From Chytridium lagenaria (Eukaryota > Chytridiomycota > Chytridiomycetes > Chytridiales > Chytridiaceae): 64,000 nucleotides of DNA. The number at the start of each line of letters is the position of its first letter. Within the stretch, counting starts at the first letter, position 1. A model generated the notes under the pieces. That model saw nothing but the letters and a program-made list of their open reading frames with translations. It was not told the DNA's origin and made no database searches. The stretch covers positions 248,001-312,000 of the forward strand of contig JAHLKC010000029.1 in assembly GCA_025449115.1 (NCBI GenBank), in the 5' to 3' direction. The translations under genes were made by a program, and so were the position numbers. Positions 1 through 11,600 of this stretch are shown here, in pieces.

Positions 1-647
1 AGGAGTGGTTGTGTCCATGATGATGGAGGAGGATCAAGTCAGCGGAGGATGTGGAGGCTGAGACAGCAGCAGTCGTAGTGCTGGTGGTGACTCCTGCGTT
101 ATCTACTTAAGTATTGTTTTTTAAGACACCAAGTCATCCATCCAAGCACGATAAGAGGCACAAGGACAGGTGATGTTGCCGTGAAACTTGTGACAATTGC
201 ATGAATACTAAAAATAAATAAAATTAAATTAAAAAAAACACAAGAGAAATTATTAAATACCTGGAAAGACGCGTTAATTCAACTTTAGTCCCTATTATTT
301 CATTTATTTTAATGCAGCATGATCGTTGTGCTGCTGATAAAAGAATCTGTTTTTTTCAAGCAAAGAACAAAATATGCATACAGTTATATTGATTGAATAA
401 AATACTTTAAAAACGATTTTTGCGTCCAAAATGCAATAGTAAGAAAACAGTCATAAAAAACTCCAAATACAGAAAAGTGCAATATAAAACACACGCAACG
501 AGACTAATGAATTAACAAAGAAATGATGAACAGAGAAAAGGATTGAATTGACGCTTCCTTGACGTCGTCCAGACCACAAAATCGAGTCTTTCTATTACAG
601 TCTTAAAAAAAGACTAAACCGCGTGTGAAAAAGGTTTGATCCATGTA
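1..647. other. gene-free left edge
   Basis: No convincing coding region. The stretch is A/T-rich from about 170 onward and holds the region downstream of the GH114 gene that ends at 648. The first 100 bases are richer in G and C and could be the end of a gene lying further left, but no frame shows recognisable protein. Confidence 0.4.
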
Positions 648-2018
648 TCAGATATGTAACCACGCAGTGATGAGGCACCCAAGGTACGCAGAGAACACAG
701 CCAGCCCTTTCGACTTGAACGCAGAGGAGACCGGAGAACCGTTGAATGTCGCAAAAGTGGATCTAGTCGCGGTAGTGGTTGCTTCCGCAGCAGCTGAAGT
801 GCTGACAGAAGTGGGGGCGAAAGCAGTCGACGAAACTGAAGTTTCAATGGAGGTTGAAGATTCTACTGCAGTTGTCTCTATGACCACAGTTTCACTCGGT
901 GTACCTTCTGAGCCCGTCTCACTTGTCACCGGGCTACCACCGCCCCCCACCACCGGCACCACCTCTCACGCCTCCCTCATAAACTTGACAGAACCTCACA
1001 TCCAAACTGAGGCCACAGTCCGTGATGAACCCTTCCATATTCAGCCCATTCAATTTGGCACAGGCTTCTTGGATTCTCCCCTCTCCAATAGCATCACACC
1101 CACCCTCCCCCACATCGAGATACTCTGCCTCAAACACGGGTTTACCAGCATCGATAAATCCCTTGTAACCCTCACAGTTGTTTCAATGCAACACAGCTCT
1201 CCACCAGTGCAAAATCCACCGCGTCAATCAATTCACCATGCTCAGCAACCAATGACACCCCATTCTTTAACGCAACACCCATCCCCAGTCCATGCGCTTC
1301 CCCAGCAATCCACTTGATGTAGTCCAATGCATCAAGAGAAGTGAGTGGGAACCCTGTTTGCTCAGTATAAGTGTCGGTGTTGTCAGGTTCAACGGCATCG
1401 CACCCGGCTTGGGCAGCTCGTTGGAGACGGGCAAGGATCAGAGAACGGGCGGTGGCTGAACGAATATCGATGAAGCGTTCGTCCCAGCCAGGATATTTCT
1501 CACCGAGAATTGATGAGGGGAAGGAGCTAAAGTCAGGGCGAAAGTTGGGATCGTCTTCAAGGGAGCCGACTGTATATAGATTTATGACAGAATAGAGTTG
1601 TTTGTTAGAATATATGTCCGTTGTAATCGTTGTAATTGAAGGTTAGGAGAGTACAAAAAAATGACGGGTAATTGAATCCTTACCATTAATGTAGCAAACA
1701 GCCTTTCGACCTGCTGCGTGCACCTGCGATACGTCGAATCCATTGTCCAGATCGCTGTCATATATCGCAGCTTCAAAGGTGTAAGAGAGTGTACCAGCGA
1801 GTTTCCACTGTAGTTGTTTTATTTGGTAAAAGCATAAAAGTTAGAATGGCGCATGTAGAGTCGTAAGTATGAGAATATATGATTACTTGTAAGCTTTGAC
1901 CTATTTCAGGCTTCCACCAACTAGTGGACTGAGCAGAGACGACATTGATGTTGACTGTGATAGCTATGATGAGGAGTTGGAGTAGCAGCTCCATGGAGGT
2001 TGACGTGACCTTAGACAT
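648..2018 (-). CDS. GPI-anchored GH114 endo-alpha-1,4-polygalactosaminidase
   Basis: Secreted glycosidase expected to cut alpha-1,4-linked galactosamine polymers. Exon 1 (1887-2018) encodes a signal peptide (hydrophobic LLLQLLIIAITVNINVVSA) and the start of the mature chain. Exon 2 (1684-1807) carries the strand with IYDSDLDN and the motif HAAGRKAVCYIN. Exon 3 begins at 1569 with GSLEDDPNFRPDF and continues through GWDERFIDIRS, CDAVEPDNTDTY and GFIDAGKPVFEAEYLD, all hallmarks of GH114. A Ser/Thr-rich stalk and a terminal hydrophobic run (GLAVFSAYLGCLITAWLHI) directly before the stop look like a GPI-attachment signal, so the enzyme is probably held at the plasma membrane or wall. Both introns are GT-AG and keep phase. 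Two one-base frame breaks, near 1180 and in a G run near 948, interrupt exon 3 and are probably sequencing errors. The family is clear; substrate is by family analogy. Confidence 0.85.
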
Positions 2019-2507
2019 GATCTATTTTGGATGTATTTGAAGTGAGGAGAGAGGACGGGGAGTAGAGTGAGATTCCCTATTTATTTATTCACTCACTGTT
2101 GTTGTCGCCTACATACTACTAAACACTGACTTGTTGTTGTCGTTGTTTGATTTGATTGAGTGAACGGCATCCATCATCATTATTATTATCCCAATAATTG
2201 GTGAAAGGAAATTTCAACCAATGGACAACTTGCTTACATACAACTCCCCCATATCTGTGTAACATACATCAAAAGTGAAACCAAGTATTTATTTATTTAT
2301 TTATTTATTCATTTTACATATTTATTTTATTATAGTGTTTAAGATCTTACGTCTAATAGAATCTCTTATAATTAATAGTAAGTTTAGCCTATACTTTGAC
2401 TTCACTCACAAAGCCATCGTCGCACGAAAAAAAGAAAGATTATCAATCGTCAGAATCAATAATACGGACAATTACCAATCTTCTTCTACTAAGAAAATTT
2501 TCAATTT

Positions 2508-2598
2508 GTCACGCTGCCAAGGCGTTGGACAGCACTCTTCAAGAAACCCATTATCATGGATTGTTTTGGAGACGCAGGTTCGAACCCTCCAATGTGCA
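2508..2598 (+). pseudogene. tRNA-like relic (Leu/Ser-type)
   Basis: The stretch ends with a near-canonical T arm: loop TTCGAAC with flanking GCAGG and CCTCC, four of five stem pairs. It begins with GTCACGCTG and has AAGGCGTTGGAC where a class II tRNA (Leu or Ser) has its D-arm end and anticodon stem. About nine bases of the D arm seem to be missing, the acceptor strands do not pair, and no clean anticodon stem forms. It is best read as a decayed tRNA or a tRNA-derived SINE head, not a working gene. Confidence 0.3.
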
Positions 2599-2837
2599 TG
2601 AAACAAAGTGATTAGCAGGTGTGTTAAAGATGGTTAGCAAAATCGCATAAAGCCGTGCTATACCATAACCATCGGGCCCTTTTTGCATGTTTTAATTGAT
2701 TTCAAAATATCTTTTTGCTCCAACCAATTTACGAAGATAGTTAGGTAGATGGAAATATATTTCAAAAATATACATATTTACATGGTCTACATAACGAGTT
2801 GGCATCATTAAACTACATACACTATCAATATTATAGC

Positions 2838-2893
2838 TCAAGTGAATCAAACATACGTCAGATTCTAGTTCAAGTGAATCAAAAATACGTCAG
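2838..2893. repeat. 24-bp direct repeat pair with ACGTCA core
   Basis: Two copies of TCAAGTGAATCAAACATACG plus TCAG (2838-2861 and 2870-2893) differ at one base and start 32 bases apart. Each ends in ACGTCA, the half-site bound by ATF/CREB-type bZIP factors. The pair lies between two divergent genes, so a regulatory role is possible but unproven. Confidence 0.45.
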
Positions 2894-3455
2894 TAGGAAT
2901 ATTTTCTGGCAGTGGCCTGCCATGTGGTGCCGCGCATCGCATTGATTTTATCGCTTTGAATACTTTTCTGTTGTAATTTCCATGTCGCGTCGAGTCTCTT
3001 TTGTCAAAAATCGTTTCTTTTGGGGGGAATGATCTTTGAAAATTGTGGGGAGAAAACCGGCGCGCGCCTGCTCCATTGAGGGGGTGGTCGGACTACCTCA
3101 AGGTGGAGACATGTCTTTTTTATTTTATTTTCGGCTTTACTTCTTAAAACAGTTGATAGTTTGCGGTCTTGACACTCTTTCTAGCTCCTTCCCTTAAACA
3201 AAATACCGTGACTATCTGTTGCATTGGTAAAAATAAGTTAAATCAAAAAGTGCTCTTTACAAAAAAATAAAATGAAGAAAGACCGTGAGAAAAAACTAAA
3301 CAAAAAATTAAAACAAAATGCACATCTTCCAACCCAACATTTATTTCTTTAATTTGTTCATCTCTATCGATACCTCCTCTTCTTCCATCAGCACAGTCTT
3401 GTCCGCTCACGTCACCCCATCCTTAACCTCCTCACCCCTAAGCACCTACTCACCC

Positions 3456-4729
3456 ATGGAGAATAAGGATGAGACTGAAGATGACGGAGGTGAGATAGGC
3501 ATGCACGTAGCGCTATTCTCCATCCCTATCGCTCTTCTCTTTCCTCTTTACTATATACAATCAATTCATAGACTTTCTTTGAGAAAGCAGCCCATCTTGG
3601 AGCAACTGTAGAGGCAGAAAATCTTCCTCAAATGAGTGCCTCAACGACAGGTCCGACTACTAGTGGTGGAGGGGTGGTGAGTGTTCACGAGATTTCCGAC
3701 TCTTGTGTCTGAATCTGCTTTCAGTTGGGACGGGAGGCCGTCGGTACGGTTTGACGTTACCGCCCAACACGAAGCAGGTCCCTCCCGGACCTGTTTCAAT
3801 GTCGAGCTTGAAGGTAAGTGTACTTTTTTTTTAATTTGCTGACGTTATATGTCATATGTAGCGAGAATGCATTCAGGATCAAGTTTATCCTGCTGCCATT
3901 GCAAGCTCTCAAAATGAATCCAACGACGCCGGGGCGCCTTATAGATTGTGCACATCTGACCCCGAAAGCGACCAACACCCCACGGAAACCTCCGCTTCTT
4001 CAAACTCCGTGAACAACGCCCCTGGCCCACTCCCTGTAGATGCTAAGCCTGTTGTCGCGCAGGCCACAGTAGTGAGCGATGATGAAGCTCCTGCTGCGAT
4101 CCAAGCAGGTAGCACCGTCCCTGCTGTCGCCGTGGAGGCTCCAGAATTCATTGATCATGACACTCAAATCAACCCACCTTTCCAAGACGAAGCGGCACTC
4201 CCATCAGCTGCCGAAGTTACTACCGCCATCAAACACGTGGATGAATCCGCGGGCCCTGTTGGTGGAGTTGATCATGGCGATCAAGATCTCGATAAAGGGG
4301 ACGCGTCGCTAGTACATCCATCATCCCCAGCCACCGTTAAAGAGAGTACTGACGTGGAGAATATTAGCCTTAAGGAGTATGAGGAAGGTGAAGGAATGGC
4401 TTTCAAGAATCCCCGTGTCGAGAAGAAGTTTCAGGACTGGAGAACTGAACTACAGAAGGACATTATAGTAAAGGGTCGGACAATGGCTATATTGTTAGCT
4501 ATGCCCGTAAACCTGGAGGAAAATTCTCTTTAGAGGAAGCGATCCCTCCACCTCAGGTGCTCTTTTTTCTTGCATTATTAACAATAATTATTTACCCATC
4601 CTATGTTGATAGGACTTTGTTGGGCCTGCACCTGCAGAAGTGACGAAAGTCATTCCTGGTTTGGATCTCTCTGAGGTCTTTCTTCCAATAATCGTTGATG
4701 ATGGTGAAGATAACGAGACGCTTGTCTGA
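3456..4729 (+). CDS. acidic, largely disordered hypothetical protein
   Basis: I do not recognise this protein. A run of exons can be followed: an acidic start (MENKDETEDDG), an exon with FFEKAAHLGATVEAENLPQM, one with RYGLTLPPNTKQVPPGPVSM, a long exon from 3862 rich in Ala, Pro, Glu and Asp, and a last exon after the intron ending at 4611 that reads GPAPAEVTKVIPGLDLSEVF and stops at 4727-4729. GT-AG introns at about 3669-3723, 3814-3861 and 4556-4611 support the model. A frame slip near 4470 separates the long exon from a region reading SDNGYIVSYARKPGGKFSLE. Little predicted structure is seen apart from two short amphipathic stretches. The start could also be upstream at 3318. Function unknown. 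Confidence 0.55.
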
Positions 4730-5249
4730 GAGTATATTCTTTTTCTTCTTCTTCTTCTCTCTCTTCATTTCCTTTCCTTTTGTTATGTGCCTTTGAAAAG
4801 TCGAAAACAGATGATGTCCTTTTTCAATAAAAACACCGAGTTATGCATATGTCCATAAACGTTTAGAATACAGAGTCTCAAAGATGTGTGTACAAATGTA
4901 GATAGTTGCATGGATTTAATGATGCTTTAAAATGTAGTTATAGGAGAAGAAAGGAAAGAGAGACTGCGTCTTCAAAAATGCTACAGCACACATGTGTTGA
5001 GTGAAGAATGATGGAAACAAAAAGAGGACGCGTAGTCCCGCTGCAGTGAATGTGACCTAATCAGCCCCAGCATTACGGCCCAAACCCGAAATGTCAGGAG
5101 GCAGGCAGGATTCATGACAAAATTGCAACGCATTCATTGCTTTTGTCTGTCCCATTTTTGCTGGCTGCACAGAACCCAAACCTCCGTCCGCCACTAACTG
5201 CATCCCCCTCCTCGTTGTGTTCACCCCTTCATCTCCCCCAACATTCAAC
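4730..5249. other. intergenic region
   Basis: Between two plus-strand genes. A pyrimidine-rich tract (TTCTT repeats, about 4739-4780) follows the upstream stop and probably belongs to its 3' UTR, with an AATAAA-like hexamer near 4826. CT-rich sequence before 5250 may be the leader of the next gene. No gene seen. Confidence 0.4.
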
Positions 5250-7109
5250 ATGCCCTTCTTCCCAGAGTTCTCCAAGAACGAATATCAATCTATCCAGGAT
5301 GATACATCTACCACAAGCTCCACCTTCCAGCCGCTACCCATCCCATCTCACTCAACCTCCGCGTTCCCATCAACCTACGGCACTAACGATGCGGGAGGAT
5401 GGGCTGTATCAATGCCACCAACGTCGCCCGAGGATTACAATTACATGATGCCGGATAAATATTCGTCAATGAAGAAAGATTCCGATAGGATTAGTATTGT
5501 GCCGACACTTGGGGCTTCGGAGGAGCGAAAAAGACGTCGGGGTTCTGGAGTTTGATATTCCCGTAAGTTCACCTGTACCCTTCTTGTTGCTTTTAGATTC
5601 CATCTCGCCTTCTATTGGTTTGCAAGTCTTTTTATGTAGTTTACTCATTATGCATGACAGACATGCAAATCAAGATAGCGTAAAGTATTCTCAAAGAACA
5701 CTCATTGTGCTGGTGGTCTACAGTTTAGTGACGGTATGCCTAGATATTCAAAATAACCTAATCTTTGTAAAAAGATATTACTCGAAGCATATCTTATAGT
5801 ATTGCTTATTCGAGGCTTCTCTAAAGTGGAGGATGAATTGAAGCAGAAGGTGTCAGAGACAGATGACGAATCCAAGTGGGAAAGCTACGATCGGTATCTC
5901 TTGGAAAGTATTAGGGCTGGAAATCTGTGAGTTGCATTGGATATCCATTATACGAAAGTTTCGCCTTATTATTCATTCTTAAAGGTACCGGGCTTCCTTT
6001 ATGGCTTCAATCGTGTTTGGAGTGTATATCTGCTGGGACGCTATTATGTGGGTATTTTCAACTTAATCCTCTCGAAACAAGCAATCGAGCATTTCGAAAA
6101 CGTGTTCTTACTTTGGGTTTGCATATTTAGTCAAAAGAACATTATCCAGATTATTGGAGTCATTCTCTACAGTCTCGGACTATGCGTCTTTTCCATCGTC
6201 CAAGTCGCCCAAGCCAATCAAACCATCGATTTTCTTCTCACCATCGTCACAGAGAGTGACTCTGCGCCGGTTGTCCGTCTTCAAACGATCCTTTACTGAG
6301 ATTATGCCAGGTAACCTCTCGTCTCTGTATGCCTAGTGTCTAACACGTCATTTCATCTGCAGTATGTGATTATTGGGTTGTCGTTTATTTGGCTTATTTT
6401 CATTGCTGCAACGTCATTTGAGCTTTGGAAAGAGTTTGGTTGGGGCATTTATCGAAGGATTGGGGGTGATATTAGTTTGGAGAAAAGTAGGGGGGCTTTT
6501 TTTTGTCAAGTTTTTTTATTGCCAATTTCTTTAAAAATATGCTGACGAGTTTTTGGTTTTGTTTGGAAAGTGTACCGCAATTACCATATTATGCAGCTCT
6601 GCAATCGGTACGCCGTTTTCAGTGTCTCCATTTTTGAGATTATGGTGTTGGTAAGTAATGATGAAATTTAATTAACATTTACTGTCAATGGTATCATCTA
6701 ACTCACAACCTATATATCAGGTCATGGCGGATCCAAGATGAACACCAAACTCATCAGTCTAACCCTCGGTCTCTTCTTCCTCCTCCTCCTCCCCATTCTC
6801 GGCTACTACAGTGCCCGCAAAGAGAACACATTCCTCCTCTTCCTCAACATTTTCCTCGCCGTCATGTTCTCGTCCTACGTCATCTGGAGGATTTTTGCGA
6901 GAGTGTATTCGGGGTCGAAAGAGGTTTCTGAGGATTACGATAAGGTGAAGTTGCCGGTAACGCTGTTTGGTATGTCGGCTGTGGCGTTGCTTGTAGGGGT
7001 TATTGGGATGGGGTTGATTTGTTGGGGGGCGTTTGGGAAGGGGTTGAAGGAGGTGTTGAAGCATGCAGGGAAATATCAGGAGGCGAAAGTAGTGGATTTG
7101 GATAGTTGA
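5250..7109 (+). CDS. UPF0658-type Golgi apparatus multispanning membrane protein
   Basis: A polytopic membrane protein that resembles the fungal UPF0658 family, annotated as Golgi-located, biochemical role unknown. An acidic Ser/Thr-rich cytosolic N terminus (MPFFPEFSKNEYQSIQDD) is followed by membrane segments in successive short exons: TLIVLVVYSLVT, FMASIVFGVYICWDAIM, FLLWVCIFSQKNIIQIIGVI, YVIIGLSFIWLIFIAATSF, and two in the last exon. Family-like signatures are SQKNIIQIIG, EFGWGIYRRIGGD followed across an intron by MYRNY, and the C-terminal FGKGLKEV. The phase-1 intron between GDISLEK and MYRNY joins cleanly. Frame slips occur near 5530 (A run) and 6738 (CCAAGATG, one A short). It converges on the minus-strand gene at 7322. 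Family assignment is by remembered motif resemblance. Confidence 0.6.
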
Positions 7110-7321
7110 AAGAGTGTGGGAATGATCGATTTTAAGCGCTTTTATAAAAACCTTTTTTTTGCCATTTTTTTTTTAGTTCTGTTTTACCCATTTCGTTTTT
7201 TCGTTTCTGATGTGTTCTGGTTTTGTGTCGTGCCCTTTTTTTCATTCAATGTTTTCCCTTTTTGTCAACGCTTGTATATACATGACTGGATGCTTTTATT
7301 CAAAAACAAGAAAAGAGCCTT

Positions 7322-8586
7322 TCAGATATCATTTGCGGTTGTTTTTTTCGGTTGCAAATACTTTTGTTTACTGTGATACCAATGCCGGGCCGTTATAATA
7401 AACTGCGCGAGTGACGGAGGAAGCAAATGTTGCTTGTTTGTGAACAAGGCTTCGGTCACAATATCCGAGGTTAATGAGGATAGCCTGTGAAGAAATCAAC
7501 ACAAGGTTAGATAAAGAATAGATTTCAAAAGAAAAAGATACAAGTTTAGATAAAAAATAGATTTCAAAAGAAAAAGATAAACTATGAGTAAAGACGGTAC
7601 CATGCTTTCTGCTCTGCATTCAACTGTGGTTCCTCCACAGAAGGATCACTCGTCAAAGCCTTGATGCTCTCAAACTGGGCTTGAATTCTTGTATGAAATT
7701 TCGTAAAGTTCCCACCGACCAAGTTAATGGATTGCTGTGTAAAGTACCGAAAAAAAAAAAAGACGTGGGGGGTCAAAAGACAAAAAAAAAACATGAGGTT
7801 TTTTTTTTTGACTCACGTAAAGCAAGGCAAGTTGATGAGCCATGTACTTGTGGTTTGATAATTTCAGGTCATTTCGGAGTTGTAACGCCATAGCTGTCAG
7901 TTGATTCAAACTCGTGATTCTTGGAAATGGTCTATGGAATGATCATGTCTTTTGTAAGTGGGGGGGTGTTTAAGTGAAAATGTGGGTGTGTACCTCGTGG
8001 AACGCTTATGTTGGATTGACCGGCGTAGTATTGGAGGTTGAGGTGCTGCGCTACACGAGGGAAGGAGGAGATGACGCCAGTTGAGACAAGGAATTCCTGT
8101 GGTGGTTTATGTTTAGGTGAAGGATTTTAAAAGGGGAGGGGTTTTTTTCACCTGTGGACTTTGATGGATGGAAGATTGGGTGAGAAGGGAAGCGAATTTG
8201 CGAAAGATGGAGTCGAGTTCAGTGGCAATGTCGATGGTGGACTAAAGGGAAATAAATAGTTCAGCCATGTAATCCTTTTACAAACACCCCAATGAAAGAG
8301 TACAAAGAGGGGAAGTTGGAGGGCGTACCGTCGCGTTGGGATTTCGGGAGAGGAGTGCTTCGGCGGTGCTGAGAAGGGAGAGGGTGTTGACGACGACTCT
8401 CCCAATGTTAGCTTGGCCATTGACAAAAGGTTCATCCAGACGTATTTCGACTGTAAAGGCAAAAGAAATGTTAGACTTGTTCATTTCGTTACTTTGATGC
8501 TGAAATGATGCGAGGGGGGTGAAGGGCTAACCTGGGAACCCGCCAAAGCTGCGGTCAAGAGTGACGAGAGGCAATGTGTTGAACAT
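7322..8586 (-). CDS. unrecognised globular protein, about 310 residues
   Basis: Seven small exons can be chained on the minus strand. It starts MFNTLPLVTLDRSFGGFP (8586), has a phase-1 intron, then VEIRLDEPFVNGQANIGRVV and NTLSLLSTAEALLSRNP. Later exons read STIDIATELDSIFRKFASLL, EFLVSTGVISSFPRVAQHLN, LNQLTAMALQLRNDLKLSNH, and FTKFHTRIQAQFESIKAL. The last exon joins in phase to read LTSDIVTEALFTNKQHLLPP and ends at 7322. The composition is alpha-helical and soluble, with no signal peptide or membrane segment. One junction (exon 4 to 5, near 7925) does not keep frame and may hold a sequencing error. I cannot assign a family. It shares a short 3' gap with the UPF0658 gene, tail to tail. Confidence 0.6.
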
Positions 8587-8681
8587 TTTGGTTGGGATGA
8601 TGTGATTGTCACGCTTGCAAGAGAATTTTATTGATATCTACATTTTATATACAGGTAGAGCAAACAACAACAACAACGAGC

Positions 8682-11600
8682 TCATTTATACGAATGGATG
8701 ATATTCTTGAATCGACTTCCAGTACCCACAAGCACAACCCTATCAAGTTTATCACAAAGCGAATCCAAAGCTCCTATTGGAAAAAAAAGGCCACATAAAT
8801 CCACCGTTCCCATAAACGCTTAAAAGTAACAAAACTCACGAAACAACAACTGCCCCATCGTTCTCTCAAAACTATCCACAATCCAGTCATCCGAGCACGG
8901 GAGATCTACCATGATGAGATCCGTTACGGGACCTTTAGAGTAGAGATACATCTCCTCTTTGAGGGATGTGAAGAAGGGGCTTGGATGGAGAATGTCGGTG
9001 TTGTCGTCAGTGGAGGTGGCAAGAAGGTCCATAAGTGTTTGTTCCTGCAAATCATTAGATGTTGATGTAAAAGGATAGAGGTACATTTTCTTCGCCGTAG
9101 GGGAGGTTTATGGAGGTTGTTAAAGGACGTTCCTATAATAAAGTTAAGAGGGAAGAGTAACGTGGGGGGGGGGGGGGGGAAACCTGAACGGTGACGACTT
9201 GGAGACTATGGACCTACATAAACAAATTGGAGTTAGGTAAGAAAACAGTAAAGGAATAATGAAGTAACCTTGATTCTCAGAAGCTTGAGTTTAGCCGATA
9301 TCTCGGATCGAAGTAACGGCGCTTCTTCAAGACTTCGACTGATGATAAACAACCTCAACGTTGCCGACTTCCATGCTAAAAAAAACGTAGCACGTAAGTC
9401 GTTCACATCCCCGTTTCCACTTACTTGAACTCTGTTGCATCAAATACGCAATAAGCAGCATAATCTCTCCATGTTTAAAAATCCACCAAATATCAATGCT
9501 AACATTACAAAAAAACAAAAACGTCCATTAAAAACCAGTCATCCACAAACCATCCCTTTTACCTTCCACCACAAGATTGATTCGCGGACGGAAATTCACT
9601 GGATTCAGCTACTTTGAGAAACACAGAATTCTGACCCATCACGAGACTCGTCCACCGAATATTGATAAACTGTTGATCCGCACCTTCCGTATCGGAACCA
9701 GTGTCGGATGGCCATAAAGCGCAGACCGTGTTGGGCGTGAAATCACCAAGCCCACTTGCTTGCATGAGCAAACTCTCACCATCTTCATCGTAGGGCTAAC
9801 ATATCTAACGTCAACACCCTTCGATACCTCCGAAAAAAAAATGTACCTTCGAACAACTACGAAAATTGTTAACGATAAAGAGAAATGAATCGTCTTACTT
9901 TTAGCAAACCCAAACACAAATTCATCTTCAAGCATATACCTCAACAACATCTTTCGTCGAAACAACAACTCTTGAATCACAACTTCTTTCGGTGTAGGCA
10001 ACAAAACTCGGTCCCTCCTCTCCACCCCTCTCCTCCCTCTCCCCCTAGAAAACATCCTCATCGCAACCTCCTCATCAAAAGGCGTGATGACGCTCGCTAA
10101 AATACACAAATCCCCACCCCTAAACGATCCAGATCTCATCTGTCCAATAAAAGCCACAAGCGCACTCCCCCGCCGTTCCGGTCTCAACGTCCCATCCTCG
10201 CCCTCTTCAAACGTGATAAACCCAATCACCTGTGGTCGCCATATCCCTTCAACGAGGAGGTTGGAACGTCGTGATGTCTCAATCTCAAAGGCTACCGGCT
10301 CGCTTTGGAGGTCGGCGGAGAATAGGAGGGTGCGTGCGTTTGAGAGGCTTGAGGGCGGGATCAGGTGGGAGGATACACAGTGAGAGATGAGAGCTCGCGT
10401 GTTTTTTTTGGTGATCTTCTTCTTCGCGCATGTGGAGATGGTTGATGGCCATGTAGTAGAGGAGTGATTGGATGCCCGCGCCAAGGGTGGTATGGTCGGA
10501 GCGGGTTTGGATGATGTAGCTAAGTGGTGAACATTATGTTAGTTATGAAACGGAAAAGCACGTCGTGATATAAAGAAGCTTGCCTTAAAAGCACTGATCC
10601 CACAAGTGCACTCAACGCCGCAATCCAATTCAACGTCACCATGAAAAATACACACATCACAAACCCCATCAACGGAAACACCCAATGAGCCCTGAAATGC
10701 GGTCTCCAACTTGGCGGTCGAAACACGGACAACAGGAAACAAGCAAAACACGTGCTAGCATAACAGATCAGAAAACACATTGTCACGAGGATCGCGAGGA
10801 ACTCGAAATCGGGGATCAGGACAAGAGGAACCGCTATAAACCAGGTGATGAGAATCGCGGTGAGCGTGGAGAGGCCCTTTGTGCCGTTAGATTTCTGGAA
10901 ACGGTGGAAAAAGGGCAGTTTGGGGAGGACGTCCATGTCGCTTATGGAGACGAGAGTGCGGCTTGCGATCATGAGACATTGCATGCTGGATCTGTAAAAG
11001 GGTTATGGCTAAAATATTTTTTATAAAGAAACGCACCCAACCCCAACAAGAATGATCCCAAACACGCTCAATATCGTACTCGGCCACGCCAACTTTGTCA
11101 AAATGAGCGTATCATGTACAAGTCCTCCCGAGTTGCCACACTTCCAATCAACAAGAACAACACGCAGTAAAGACCCGTTGACAGCGCTATCGCCGTAAAC
11201 CCTCCAATAGGGATGGCGCGGAGTGGGTCCCTCAATTCAGCGGCCCTTATTCGTTCCAACGTAAATACCGGACAAAGCATGGGACGAGATAGCTGAGCGG
11301 CTCTTTTAATTGAAATTTGGCGGTTGGGTAGAGGTTGGATTTAAGGGTGGCGAGACTTATACCGGTAATTAGACCGTTGTCAGCGTCGTTGGGGCGATGG
11401 TGATTCTGGACGTGCGACAATCATACCGATCAAGACGGATGCAAAGGCGACTCCGAGACATGCCATGAATATAGCGGAAATTCTAAGGAGGTGGAATTAG
11501 GGGAGTTTAGGCAAAACAAACCTGTGAACAAATCTGGGGCCGAGAAGGACTGGGATAAGGGTGAGGATGAGGAGAGCGCATGACACGACGGCACGGTCTA

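Larger units (their letters stand above)
2019..3455. other. intergenic region, A/T-rich
   Basis: Divergent promoter space between the GH114 gene (-) and the hypothetical gene at 3456 (+). It contains a TTTA microsatellite (about 2286-2310), a tRNA-like relic (2508-2598) and a 24-bp direct repeat pair (2838-2893), listed separately. An A/T-rich TATA-like stretch (ATAAATAAATA read on the minus strand) lies near 2075, about 60 bases upstream of the GH114 start. The ORFs at 2275-2611 are low-complexity translations of these elements. No gene is supported. Confidence 0.5.

Noticed and set aside
643..1317. 224-residue plus-strand open frame
   Set aside because: It lies antisense to the GH114 catalytic exon and its Ser/Thr-rich tail; the minus strand has clear family motifs and this frame has none.
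5057..5275. 72-residue minus-strand frame upstream of the UPF0658 gene
   Set aside because: Antisense to the leader and first codons of a better supported gene; no features.
9639..10484. 281-residue minus-strand frame as a separate gene
   Set aside because: Part of it is the SLC12 C-terminal domain (GIWRPQVIGF); the rest is read-through of introns.
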